A stretch of 64,000 nucleotides of DNA from Angiostrongylus vasorum (lineage: Eukaryota > Nematoda > Chromadorea > Rhabditida > Metastrongylidae). The stretch covers positions 458,001 to 522,000 of the forward strand of contig JADANN010000200.1 of assembly GCA_018806985.1 (NCBI GenBank), in the 5' to 3' direction. The first letter of the stretch is position 1, and every line of letters starts with the position of its first letter. The notes beneath the pieces were generated by a model. The model worked only from the letters and a program-made list of their open reading frames with translations. It had not been told where the DNA came from and made no database searches. The translations under genes and the position numbers were made by a program. Positions 1 through 10,673 of the stretch are shown one piece after another.

Positions 1-255
1 CGTCAGTTTTGCGAAGAACGACTCTTTCAACCAATTTTCTACTAGGAAAAATCCTCTTTTGATTTATGGGCTCGTCTCCTTCAAAAGAAAGCGAATTTAT
101 TCTGAGCTTATACGTCAGTTGACTAATATAGCTATGAATAGTTGGTCTTCCAGCACCAACCTTAGCATTAAAGTTGCTAGTGGTGAAATTGTAGCAGATA
201 TGGTCTTCTTAGTAGAAGACAGGATAAAGTGCAACTTTATACGTTGAATACTATC
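1..255 (-). mobile_element. LINE endonuclease-like relic
   Basis: One minus-strand frame reads TTSNFNAKVGAGRPTIHS, resembling the GDFNAKVG motif of LINE AP endonucleases, followed by an open stretch to the window edge. The catalytic Asp position is replaced and a stop precedes it. Short and degenerate. Confidence 0.35.
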
Positions 256-593
256 CACCGCATGTTTAGTAGGCCTACAGTGAACGCGTGCGACAAAACA
301 TGTGGAGCTTGCTTGCTTTAACCTTCAGAATTCATCTGGCATTACTGTAATGAATCAGTCGATGCGAAGAGAATTTCTCTATGACTGGCTATGTTAAAAA
401 TCGAGCCTGTGTTTCAACACTACTTTAACTTAATTGTACGACGAGTTGGTCATAAGAGCTGCAGAGAAATAGTGCTGTCCCAAAAAGATGTTATGTTTCG
501 CCAAATAGAACGAATAGTGTATAAAAGCTCGCTCAAACATCATCGTGCGACTCTTTCTTCTTATTTCCATTCTATCTACCGCGAAACGGGGGG

Positions 594-848
594 GGATGGC
601 GCAGTGGTTGGGTCCGCCCTACAGCACACACGTGGAACAGATCCTCGCGGCCATGGCCCACCAAGCCTTCTATCCCTGCGGGGTCGGCAAATTGGTAGCA
701 GACTCGTCTGGGAGGATAGCAGCACTGACTCAATACATCGGTAGACCACCTCGAGTCATTGTAAAAAGCCAGACATGCATTCGTGCACCTCCAACGATGC
801 TTAAAAAGTAGAATTCACGGCGCATCGCTCAGGGATAGATCAACGCCC
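594..848 (+). repeat. SINE-A copy (tRNA-derived)
   Basis: The pol III A-box GATGGCGCAGTGGTTGG heads the copy. The family core follows: ACCAAGCCTTCTATCC, then GGGGTCGGCAAATTGG and CTGGGAGGATAG. The family tail GGGATAGATCAACGCC closes it. Confidence 0.75.
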
Positions 849-1267
849 AGTAATGTTATGTCTCACAACCCTATGCTGTTACTTTTAGTCTCTCGATTAT
901 CAATAAACGAAAGGGAAATGAATTTGATTCGATCCGATAACTTCTCACGGTATTTTTCTCAGGGACCTTGTAACCCATGCCGGATTTTTCTCGCTAATGG
1001 TGCACAGCAGATAAATAATAATTCTACATTTACTTACTTGGACACTTGTATCGGTTTGTTTCATTTGTGGATCAATGGAAGATTTGCCATCATGCGACTA
1101 GTTTGATACCAGGAGAGCGGTGGATCCCCTGGTATTTCCCAGGATCGACTTTCTATTAACCTCGGCATTGGAATATGAATGCGTCGTTTTCTTGTTTAGC
1201 AATCGCGAGGTTGTTAAACAGCATACACTTACTTCCATAGAAAAACACACAATACAATACAACAGCA

Positions 1268-1301
1268 GCTGACGTTTCGGCAGTATCTCCTTCTTCAGAG
1301 C
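1268..1301 (-). ncRNA. Hammerhead-ribozyme-like core (left PLE arm)
   Basis: Mirror copy of the motif on the right arm: CTGAAGA, a weak two-pair helix II, then GAAACGTCAGC. GGCT before it can pair with AGCT after GTC. Confidence 0.4.
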
Positions 1302-1656
1302 CTGGAAGGGTATACTGGTATACAATTTACTAGGCCAAACGCTTCAATAACACTTACAAAAAAGACGAAAAAACTCTATGGTAATTACGTGGTCAACAGC
1401 TTTTCGAAAAAAACTCACCGCTTTTTTTTACGTGCCTTCCAATGAGGAAGATTAGAACAGCTGATTATAGTCGCATAAGGTTGATGACTGCACCATCCCA
1501 CATCAGAAATTGATGCGAACATACGGGGTGTGGTCGCGTATGACCCTCTGGGCATTCATCGCTGCTACTCATTGTAGGGTTTTTGGCATTTATCCAAAAA
1601 GCCTCAAGAAGTTTTTCGCGCTGGTGTTCTAGTCTCCTGCGCAAGGATATTGACTT

Positions 1657-1941
1657 TTACTTCAAAATCGTCCCGCTGTGCTTTTGTATCCTATGCGTGC
1701 CTAGTGGGGTACTTTGTCTTAGTTTTCGTTTGCCATCTAGGTGTTCTTTTATACAGATACACAAAGGCCTGCCCGTTTCGCCAATATATTCATCTCCGCA
1801 ATTATTACAAGAGATCAGGTATATCGTACCTGAACTCATGCAATCACCGTCCCTGCCGTAAGGGCAGATTACGCAATTTGTTGTTTCGCATAGACGGTCA
1901 TACAGGCGGTTACGAACTAACTGACGACGTAGAGTAGCCAA
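1657..1941 (-). CDS. PLE GIY-YIG endonuclease domain (left arm)
   Basis: 94-residue frame carrying the C-terminal GIY-YIG nuclease of a Penelope-like retroelement, which nicks target DNA for retrotransposition. IYLIS and YIGETGR supply the two Tyr-containing strands, KEHLDGK carries the Glu, and the CPYGRDGDC block before it is the PLE-specific Cys motif. No reverse transcriptase is present on this arm, so it is a fragment. The Arg normally in the helix after YIGETGRPL is Cys here, which may abolish activity. Confidence 0.75.
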   Translation of the reverse strand: MATLRRQLVRNRLYDRLCETTNCVICPYGRDGDCMSSGTIYLISCNNCGDEYIGETGRPLCICIKEHLDGKRKLRQSTPLGTHRIQKHSGTILK

Positions 1942-1973
1942 GCGAAACAGTTGCCCAAAAGAAAGCCCCGTTT

Positions 1974-2321
1974 ATGTTGCCCTTTATTAGCGAAGAAGTA
2001 AGCGTAGCCATTAAACTATGCTTAAAAAGGGCAGGTCTAGAGGAATCGGTAGCGATAGTTGAAATACCACTGACTACTCTACGTCGTCATTTAGTTCATA
2101 ACCGCTTGTATGACCATCTATGTGGAACAACAAATTGCGTAATTTGCCCTTACGGCAGGGACGGTGATTGCATGAGTTCAGGTACGATATACCTGATTCC
2201 TTGTAATAATTGCGGAGATGAATATATTGGCGAAACGGGCAGGCCTTTTGTGTATCTGTATAAAAGAACACCTAGATGGCAAACGAAAACTAAGACAAAG
2301 TACCCCACTAGGCACGCATAG
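1974..2321 (+). pseudogene. PLE GIY-YIG endonuclease domain (right arm), frameshifted
   Basis: 115-residue frame. It starts in the PLE segment just before the Cys motif (FISEEVSVAIKLCLKRAG) and runs through CVICPYGRDGDC and DEYIGETGRPF. It leaves frame at an extra T compared with the left arm, so the helix with the catalytic Glu is lost from this frame. Confidence 0.75.
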
Positions 2322-2707
2322 GATACAAAAGCACAGCGGGACGATTTTGAAGTAAAAGTCAATATCCTTGCGCAGGAGACTAGAACACCAGCGCGAAAAC
2401 TTCTTGAGGCTTTTTTGGATAAATGCCAAAAACCCTACAATGAGTAGCAGCGATGAATGCCCAGAGGGTCATACGCGACCTGACCCCGTATGTTCGCATC
2501 AATTTCTGATGTGGGATGGTGCAGTCATCAACCTTATGCGACTATAATCAGCTGTTCTAATCTTCCTCATTGGAAGGCACGTAAAAAAAGCGGTGAGTTT
2601 TTTTCGAAAAGCTGTTGACCACGTAATTACCATAGAGTTTTTCGTCTTTTTGTAAGTGTTATTGAAGCGTTTGGCCTAGTAAATTGTATACCAGTATACC
2701 CTTCCCG

Positions 2708-2741
2708 GCTCTGAAGAAGGCGATGCTGCCGAAACGTCAGC
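2708..2741 (+). ncRNA. Hammerhead-ribozyme-like core at PLE 3' end
   Basis: The order of hammerhead core boxes is present: CTGAAGA (CUGANGA core) at 2711-2717, a short GGC/GCC hairpin, GAAA at 2731-2734, and GTC then AGC. GCT before the core can pair with AGC after GTC as helix I. Helix III is absent within one molecule; ACGT in GAAACGTC is self-complementary and could form it between two molecules. PLEs are known to carry minimal hammerheads. An extra A before helix II is non-canonical, and activity is untested. Confidence 0.45.
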
Positions 2742-2990
2742 TATTGTTGTATTGTATTGTGTGTTTTTCCATGGAAGTAAATGCATGCTGTTCAACAACC
2801 TGGCGATTGCTGAGCAAGAAAACGACGCATTCATATTCCCCTGGTATTTGTTTACTCTTAGTTGGGCTACCTAATGGAAACGCCGGACACTTGAGCTTGG
2901 ACGACCCCGCTGAGGTGATAAACCATCCCTTCGTACATCGCAGCTCTACACCAAAGAACACCTCCCATCTGCGATGAAACGGTAAGTCAT

Positions 2991-3924
2991 TGGAAGGAAT
3001 AATTGTACATGATATTGTAAATATCGTGAGGCATGTTTCCAGCGTTTTTCTTCTTTTACACTCATAAATCTACCTCATTGTTTCACCATTACACTTTTGG
3101 TATCCAAATTTTTTGATACGTCCTGAGACTGTTATTTTAGTACAAATTCATAATAAGAAGTAAGGTCCAAAACCCAGTGGCCTGCACAGTGTGTTCATGA
3201 GGGCTTGCGATGTCTTTGTCCACCAAATTTTTTTATCCCTCATTCGTATAGCAGTTTTTTTTTGCTGTTATAGGGATCGTTCTCGCCGCACGAGCTCGTT
3301 GATTTCATCGTTTATTGTTTTGTAACAAAAAACGACGAAAAAAAATTGAAGCTCGTGGTAGGGTTATTATAGGTTGTTAATTCGGCTGAAACCACCTTTC
3401 GACGTTGATCCGACGACAAGACATTTATCTCGACAACATTGTGGCTAGACTATTTCCTACCCTAGTGCAAAATAGGCTACTGTGGAACAACGTCGTGATT
3501 AAAAGATTAATATCACGTTAACTTCGCAGTGATTGAATATTACAACAGGTCGCCACAAAAATAGCAGAAAATCTTCACTGCCAACCTTGGAACGTTGAGG
3601 GTTGGCTCGAACACAGCATTACTTATTAATAGAGAAACTATTGCAGTCTAGACTGCACTTCATAAGGTACAAATGCTTTATTGGTAGCACTGAATGCTAA
3701 TGTTTCTAAAGCGTCGATTTCTCTACAGACATTCTCAGCATTCACTTCACTGTCGCATATTTTTTTCAACAAGTAGCGCGGTGGGTAAAAGAATGGTATG
3801 TTCAACGAGTACTGTTAACGAAGCGGCGTTTCACGGCTCAACTTGTTCAATCTATGTAGTGTTATTTCTCCCAGTAGTCTCCGAGTAGAGAGTGCCATGA
3901 CGAAGTAGACCACAAAACAGTAAA
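2991..3924. other. No gene or known repeat seen
   Basis: Poly-T and poly-A rich sequence with a weak inverted pair (GTTTTGTAACAAAAAACGACG near 3318). The 64-codon frame at 3694 has no supporting signal. Confidence 0.4.
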
Positions 3925-6310
3925 ATGAATGTTCTGCCTAGCCAGTGCTGCCGTTGTTCTCAAATTCTACTCCAGAACTGGAAGGATAAAAGGCTGGTGA
4001 GTTTAAAAAACTAGGTCTCCAAACCACCACAAACTGGAATTCATTCACTTCGCTAGTCTGCTATTAGAAAGGCTCCATTCTTGATGACATCGAGGATGAA
4101 TACGATCGGTTCATTCACCAACCTCACGCCAAAGGCAGGCCTAAGAGTTCGAATGCCTTCAAGATACGTCTGTATCCAGAACCATTCGAGCTGATACGCC
4201 AGCGTAGAATAGCACAAGCCACAGGCAACCGTTAACTCACGACCGAACATGCAAAATCATGAAGATAGGCGACAAAAAAGGACGTTAAAGAGAGATGAGC
4301 AACACTAATGGTAGAAGCTGGAGAAGCTACGAAGAATATTCGCGAAGCCCACTGAAGCTTCGCCAGTTAGAAAGCCAAGACGACTGCGCTCCGATGCCAA
4401 GATGGAACAGTTACAGTTTCCAATGTGGATATGGCGGTTCTCCCTTCCGAAATACGGCATGCTATTTGCTTAGTGAAAAATCGAACAGCATAACGTCCCG
4501 CCAGGACAAGATCTGAACACCTGAGGAATCTTCCACCAGCCCTCGTATACACACTGGCTTGGCTTTTCACAGGTTACTTGTCTGAGTGCATGGTCCCTAC
4601 TCAGTGAAAGAACAGCAAGACCGTTCTATTGTTTAAGAATGGTGACCTCTACGATTTCGGCATTTATAGCGCAATCTGATTGCTCTCTGTCGTTAACAAA
4701 CTTTTCACTCGAGTCTTCCTAAACAGGATTGGCAGAACACTGGACGAAGGGCAGTCATGTAAGAAAGCAAGTTTTCAAAGAGGATTTAGTGAGATGGATC
4801 GCATCCACACGTTAACAAGACTCTGAAGTGTCGTGAGAGAAGACCGCTCTTTTTCACTTGCATCGATATAAAGAAGTCTTTTGACTCAGCTGAGAAAGAA
4901 GCTCTGGACGTTTAGGGAGCCTATACTCAGTATATGAAGATTTTTCGTGAGCTATAAATTTATAAAGAATTTATAACCGTGATTTCACTATTCTGCAACG
5001 ATGTTAACGTCGAAATAAAAAGAGAGTTTAGACAAGGTGATACCATGTCTCCAAAATTATCCAGCGCTATTCTCCAGAACGTCAAGCGAGCATTGGAATG
5101 AGACAACATGAGATTGAAAATCGATAGTCGGCAATTCGATCGTCTACGGTTTGCTGACGACATCGTTCTTATAACTGCAAATATTAGCCAAGCGGAACGT
5201 ATGCTAGCCGTCTTTGATAAAGCTTGTGGAAAGATTGGTTTTCGACTAAATCCCACAGAAACGATGTTCATGAGAAACGGATTGGTTTCGTATGTCCCAT
5301 TCACGCTCAACAGAATGAATATCTCCGAGTGCTCCATGCTACGTCTAAGTTGGGCGCTTTGACGACCCGTCTTCACTGGTTATACGAACCCCATCATAAT
5401 TTCCATTGTTTCGGAATTTTGCGGGTTTAGCCATTTCGTTTCCCTGAAGCCCGCCGATCAGCCAGGCCGAAGTCTGCCTCAGGTCGTCAGCACTACAGGC
5501 AGTCGCCGCCTTTGTGGATCGGGGGAGATTTGCCACCATTCGACTAATTTGATACACGGACGGTGGTGAATTTTGATATTAGTTTACTCTTAGCTGAGCT
5601 CCCTGTTGAGAACACAGAACTCCTTTTCAGCCTGGGAAGGCCAGAAGCACCTCCCACCAACGATGATGCGGTAAACCGTTTTGAGGTTACGTCTGTCTAG
5701 ATCGAGAAATCAAAATGACAGGCGAATTAGCTCCAGAGGTGAGCAGGATGAAGTGGGTGGCTTGGTGAGCTTTCATGAGCATAGAGCATGTAGCATGTAG
5801 CGAAAAGAACAAAGAACACCCGACTCCTTGCCCACCTTTTGAACTTCACCCCTTTCTCCTTCCTTAACATATGTCTCAGAATATTGAGCCCCATTGAGCG
5901 CACAGTCGAAGGGCAATGCGACGAGTACCTCGTGTCACACAAATGAGGAAATGGATCCGAAGTTCCAATCTGCTCCAACGACCAAAAAATCGAAGATGTG
6001 GTTCTACGCACCAAACTGTCGAAAATAATTGGGCAGGACACTTAACGAGTATTAGTGACATTTGATGAAGAAGAGCCGTTAGTGGCTGGATTTGTCATGA
6101 TGTTAAAGGCACTGCAGGGTGGTAGGAACTGTTCGCGAAAACCCTGCAAGAAACGTATGATGATAACGAGTCCCTAGGGCGATCAGAGCCCGCTGAATTA
6201 CTCTTGCTCACGATAGAGAAGAATGAAACCTTTATTACTGGTGCCCGCTCGAGACACTCGACGATCAACGAGACGGCAGATGATACAGGCGATGGCAACG
6301 ATTCATGAAA
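3925..6310 (+). mobile_element. RTE LINE fragment, split by a repeat-B insertion
   Basis: Decayed plus-strand RTE covering linker, reverse transcriptase and 3' end. The active-site region reads RLRFADDIVLITANISQAER at about 5130-5190, followed by KIGFRLNPTETMFMRNGL. The element stops at 5346 and resumes at 5695, with a minus-strand repeat-B copy between. TACGTCT is duplicated at 5340-5346 and 5688-5694. The 3' end near 6220-6300 matches the 3' end of the long copy at 40.9 kb. Confidence 0.8.
5347..5687 (-). mobile_element. Repeat-B copy inserted in RTE
   Basis: Minus-strand repeat-B from CGACCCGTCTTCACTGG to GCGGTAAACCG, with TACGTCT on both sides. It separates two halves of one RTE fragment. 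Confidence 0.75.
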
Positions 6311-7127
6311 CTAGCTCTGCCTTAGCTTTCGACATTAGACATTCGTGTGAAAACTTCAAATGAATGTGGCGTGGTTATTCCCGGCTTTCCTTCTGGGGAA
6401 CTTACTCCATATCTACAATGTCGAGCGACAGCTAGAGGTATTCTGCCAAATATAATGAGACGTGGTATCACTTAAGTTAGTGGTAAACTAAATGCGATAA
6501 GGAATGATCGTGATATGAATAAGTAAATTTTGTCTGGCAATTACAACTATAAATACGAGAGGAATGGTTCGGAGGTGCATCATCTGCGTGGTCTACACTA
6601 AATGTTTTTTATTGCCGATTGGTCTTCTATTCGCCTTGTTTCCCGTCGGGGTATTTGCATTTGCAACTATAGAAAAAGAATGGTGTGCTGAACAACGCCC
6701 AGTGGAAAAAAGTTGGCATTTTTTGCTCCTTTCTCTTTCTCTAAAGACCTTTGTTTTCAATAGATCTCTGACGTTGTGGGGAGGGCTAATGAGCCCTGAG
6801 ATTTTATTTTTCGTTGACCCGTTTTTTTATTTTCAAGACTAACAGAAAAAAATCGCTCACCACTGCTACACAAACGACTGTCGACGCACTATTGTTCTGC
6901 GAAGAAATTTTTCTACCCTAATATTGCAAGAAACTTGCAAGAAAAATTGTCTCAGTTGTTTTAGTGCTGAACTCAGACGAAAGAAAGCATAAGGCAAAAC
7001 GCTTACTGGTCAATCTAAGTGTATTTAACGACGCCTAAGAATCGCTTCCTTGTTCAGGTTACATGGGGATCACAGTTTCATCCCTCATTGTTTTTGAAAT
7101 TCCAAGTTTCACAAATCTTAAATTATC
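6311..7127. other. No firm gene; one hydrophobic ORF
   Basis: The plus-strand frame at 6564-6842 has a membrane-like stretch (LLPIGLLFALFPVGVFAFAT) after a CIIC motif, faintly like BRI3-type proteins, but the rest is unconvincing. Confidence 0.3.
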
Positions 7128-7395
7128 CTGCGCCCTGTGATACAAACCTGACCGTTTCTTCCAACCTGCGCTCCATGCTCACCAAGTTTCCCATCTCTCC
7201 GAGGTCGACAAATTAGTACCAGAGTTGTCTGAGAGAATGCCAGCATTGATTTGATACATTGATAGGCATCAGAAAGTTATTGTATGGGCCAGATATGTAT
7301 TCAATTCCCTCAAACGATGTTTGATGAAGTCAAAAGCGTCGCTCATTTCTCAAAGATTGATCACCGCTTAATCCTTTATCCTTTATCGTCTTTAT
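7128..7395 (+). repeat. SINE-A copy, head degraded
   Basis: Core (CACCAAGTTTCCCATCTCTC, then AAATTAGTACCAGAGTTGTC) and tail (ATCCTTTATCCTTTATC) are recognisable. Confidence 0.65.
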
Positions 7396-8034
7396 CGTTT
7401 CATGATCAAGTAAAGAAAACATTCTTTAGGATGGGTTTCAGTTAACCTTAACCAGCTCAATTCAGACCACGTTAAAACCAAGACTTAGGTTGACACTCTT
7501 ATTGTTCACCGTTGACAATGCAAATATCGATAGATAGTCCTCTTTTCCCATTAAATAAGGAAGTAGTGAGCAAGGAGCCAGTATAACATGGTTTCAATCC
7601 CAGTTCGTGATTGTTTTGGTGCAATTAGAAACCATGAAAAAATTTTTTGCTAAATTTCGCTTCGAAACCTACAAAAAGAGTTCTGGTGGAGCAACGGTAT
7701 TTGGTAATCATCGACTGATATTGCTCCATACCGAATGTATACACCACCTCAAGAGTTCACCTTTGGTGTCGTGGCTGAATATTGCCGATGCATCCAAGTT
7801 AATGGATAGCAATAAAATGTGTTGTTGTTCTAGAAACACTTTTCTACAGCATTTCCACTTCTGTGGTTATTGATCGCAACGCTGCCATCTAAAGGTGTTC
7901 TGGATCAGGCGCATTATGCTGGCTGAAGGTGTTCATTGGCAAATCTCGTAACAGAGTTTATCTAAGAACATTTTAAATTAGTTCACAATAGTTGTTGTTC
8001 TTCCAAGCAAATCAAAATAGTCTATAATTCCCAC

Positions 8035-8643
8035 GACAGACTTTCTAGTAACCTCGGCTTAAATTAGCATTGATCAAATAATTCTGGATAATATTCTTGT
8101 TGAGCAAGCACGAGATGTTATTTGATTCCGATAAAGCTGACGTTTCGGCAGAATCATCTTCTTGAGAGTCTGGAAGGGTATGTGTATGTGCTAATTTACC
8201 ACGCAAACGCTTCAGTAACACAAAGAGAAAGATGAAAATCCCAATGATAATCGCGTTATCAACAGCTTCTCGAAAAACCCACCGTTTTTTTACGTGCCTT
8301 CCTCTAAGGAAGAACAGCTGGTTGGAGTCGCATATGGTTGATGACTGCACCATCTCACATCAAAAGTCGATGCGAAGATACTGGGCGAATCGATGCTAAG
8401 AACCCTACAACGAATGGCAGAGAGGAATGCCCAGAGGCACATGTGATCTTGCCGGGTATCTTCGAATTGACTTCCGACGTGAGGTTTTGCAGTCAGCAAT
8501 CATATGCGACTCCAACCATCCATCCTTCCTCAGTGGAAGACACGTGAAAAACAGTGGGTCTTTCGAGAACCTGTTGGTCATGCGACTACCATTGAGATTT
8601 TCGTCCTTTTGATTGTGTTATTGAAGAGTTTTGTAATAAATTA

Positions 8644-8690
<47 letters not shown>

Positions 8691-8790
8691 CTTCCAGCCT
8701 CTCAAGAAGGTGATACTGCCGAAACATCAGCTTTATCGGAATAAAGTAACATCTCATGCTTGCTCAACAAGAATGTTATCGAAATGCTCT
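8035..8790. mobile_element. Second head-to-head pair of PLE 3' ends
   Basis: The left arm (about 8395 down to 8035, minus) and right arm (about 8440 to 8790, plus) are inverted diverged copies of the PLE tail. Shared blocks are GACTTTCTAGTAACCTCGG at the left end, CATATGCGACTCCAACCA near the centre, and the CTCAAGAAG...GCCGAAAC motif on both sides. The hammerhead-like core reads CTCAAGA in both arms, breaking the invariant G. The GIY-YIG coding part is absent. A (TA)n tract lies in the right arm. Confidence 0.72.
8644..8688. repeat. (TA)n microsatellite
   Basis: Uninterrupted TA dinucleotides, about 21 units, inside the right arm of the PLE pair. The left arm has ACATACAC at the equivalent place, so the expansion is specific to this arm. 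Confidence 0.95.
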
Positions 8791-10673
8791 GAATTCTCAT
8801 GATGACTGCCTATTCAGCAATTCGAACGAACTAACTACTGTATAAAAGTCGAAACTAGGAAAAGTAGCTGTAGACTCGGACGTGTTTATTATGGAATCGC
8901 CAGGAAAGGAAGTCCAGTGAGTATAGTTACTTAAAGAAGTTGGGTTGGGTACAATTGTGACACTATTTAAGTTTGATAGTAGCCTGCCATTCTGTTATAA
9001 CCACAACTCTTCGTTTTCCTTCAGACGAAATAGATTAATGATGTATTTATTATCATTTTTGTATCGACTTGATGTCGATCATTTCAGAGTCGGTGTACTC
9101 GTAATTTAAAAAAACTCGGTCTCTCAGCGTCGTTGCGAGGATCGTAGGAAACTTAAGTGCCTGACGATGATAAAAGTATGCTTGAATGACTTCCTAGTTG
9201 AAAACAGATAATAGAGAATTACTTTCGAAGAGTTAAAATAGGAGCAAATATCCATAAATGGATTGTTATGTTGCTGATTTTGCAGGCATGTGGAACGATT
9301 TGGTTAGAATTGCACGCTATTACACACGATGTCTCCGGTTTCATCACTCATCCCAGACCCATCAAGCCTTCCATCCCTTCTTCGTTGTTAAACTGGTGTA
9401 CTCAAATATGCATTGTGTCACCTCCATGATGACTAGCAAAGTTAAATGCATCTCTTAGTAGGTGATTTTATAAACGTATAATCAATTTCGACTTAGTAGA
9501 CGAGTACAGTGGCCGTTTAACTAACCACTAAATCGTGTTATCATTGTGGACCATCAATCCCTTAGCTAATTAATCAGCCGAACATCAATAATGTCGATCG
9601 TTGTACGATTATGAAAACCACGATGTCCTCCCAGCTAACGAAGTTTTGACGAATGTTTTAGCATTTGGTAACTCTGCAGCTATTTTTTACTAACTTTGCC
9701 ACTGTTTCATCTCTGAGATCAACTTGTCTTTTTTGTTTTTTCTGGAATGTTGCGTCATCTTTTAATGAGTCTTTCCTAGGTTTGTCGTATTTTCTAGGAA
9801 TGAGGAACTTCGAAGAGCTAATTTGATAACATTGTATTCTTTCTTTCTCTAGTGTTTTCTAAAAATTATCGAGCAGTCATCTCTTTTCTTCTGCAGAAGA
9901 AGCAAAGCTCTTCAGACTTATGATAAACCTAGTACTGTTCTTCTTGACACTCACTGATTTAATTATTTTTGAAGCGTGATGGAAAAGCCATGGCTTTATC
10001 CTGTGTGGTATTTTTGATGTTTCTTCTTGTTCGCTTAGCAAAGTGCGTTATGAACAGACACCTTTCCAGATTTCTTCTTTGGGCATCTCGTAAATAAATC
10101 TTGACTATTTAAAATTTTCTTAAATGATTGAGCTAACAGGAGGTTGTTACGAAGCTTCTATTCGTTTCGACTTCTTCGCCTTCTTCAAAACTGCTTTGAT
10201 GCGTGCCGATGGTCCACAGGTGGCTCGTTCTTTCAATTTGGGTGTTCTTTGCTGCATCGAGTCGAATCCAGTGGAGTGGATCACCGCTGAGATAAAGTAA
10301 TCCTATATAAAATAATTTTTGACTGTTCGGAAGCCGAGAGCTTTAGTAAAGAACTTCTACAGATTGCTATATAAAATTTATCCGCTCCTCAACACCAAGT
10401 AAGGAGAAGATTTGTGATATGAGTTGAGGTTTCATTTTACGCGTTCACTATTTATGGCCCTGCAACATTTGTCAAAAAGCGACACCAATTTCGTCATTTC
10501 ACAGATTACAAATAAGGATATTTTTTGTTATAAGACCGGCTTGTGTTCTTTATCAATAAAAGTAAGGCACTGGTAAAATACGAGGACGAAACATTCTTAT
10601 TTTGACCTTCAGGATGAAATTGAAGAACTACCTATGAGAAAGAGTTGCAAAAATTATTTGATAAAAAGACTTA
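8791..10673. other. Mostly featureless; possible mini-gene and PLE-motif trace
   Basis: TATAAAAG at 8841 precedes ATG 8891 with a GTGAGT donor (8919) and a CCTTCAG acceptor (9024), which would give a 36-residue spliced frame. Near 10165-10195 a degraded PLE end motif occurs. Otherwise nothing is supported. Confidence 0.3.
9345..9460 (+). repeat. SINE-A fragment
   Basis: ATCAAGCCTTCCATCCCTTC and, after a deletion, TATGCATTGTGTCACCTCC from the distal part. Confidence 0.5.

Larger units (their letters stand above)
1138..2837. mobile_element. Penelope-like element, two 3' ends in head-to-head inverted orientation
   Basis: The left arm (1937 down to 1171) and right arm (2073 to 2837) are inverted near-identical copies whose 5' sides face each other across a spacer; the right copy extends about 100 bp further 5' (from 1974). 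Both encode the GIY-YIG endonuclease end of a PLE: TTNCVICPYGRDGDCMSSG, then YLISCNNCGDEYIGETGR and KEHLDGK. The left frame (1941-1657) is open. The right has an extra T in the CCTTTT run near 2247 and shifts frame. In the left copy Cys replaces an Arg expected in the CIRIKEHL stretch. The whole is flanked by a perfect 12-bp duplication, CCCCTGGTATTT, at 1126-1137 and 2838-2849, inside repeat-B. Confidence 0.85.
1060..2990 (-). mobile_element. Repeat-B copy split by the PLE insertion
   Basis: 1060-1137 (GATTTGCCATCATGCGACTA) and 2838-2990 (GTTTACTCTTAGTTGGG to GAAACGGTAAG) are the two parts of one minus-strand repeat-B. The PLE at 1138-2837 sits between them. Confidence 0.75.

Noticed and set aside
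1060..2990. Two independent PLE insertions side by side
   Set aside because: Only one pair of 12-bp duplications flanks the inverted arms and none lies between them, so a single insertion is simpler.
6564..6842. BRI3-like membrane protein
   Set aside because: Only a loose match (a CxxC-like motif plus one hydrophobic run); the second CxxC is absent and the remaining frame is low quality.
10140..10302. Open frame of about 55 codons ending in TAA (reads GGCYEASIRFDFFAFFK...)
   Set aside because: It overlaps a degraded PLE end motif (CGTTTCGACTTCTTCGCC), which explains the repeated TTC codons; no start codon or phase-compatible upstream exon was found.
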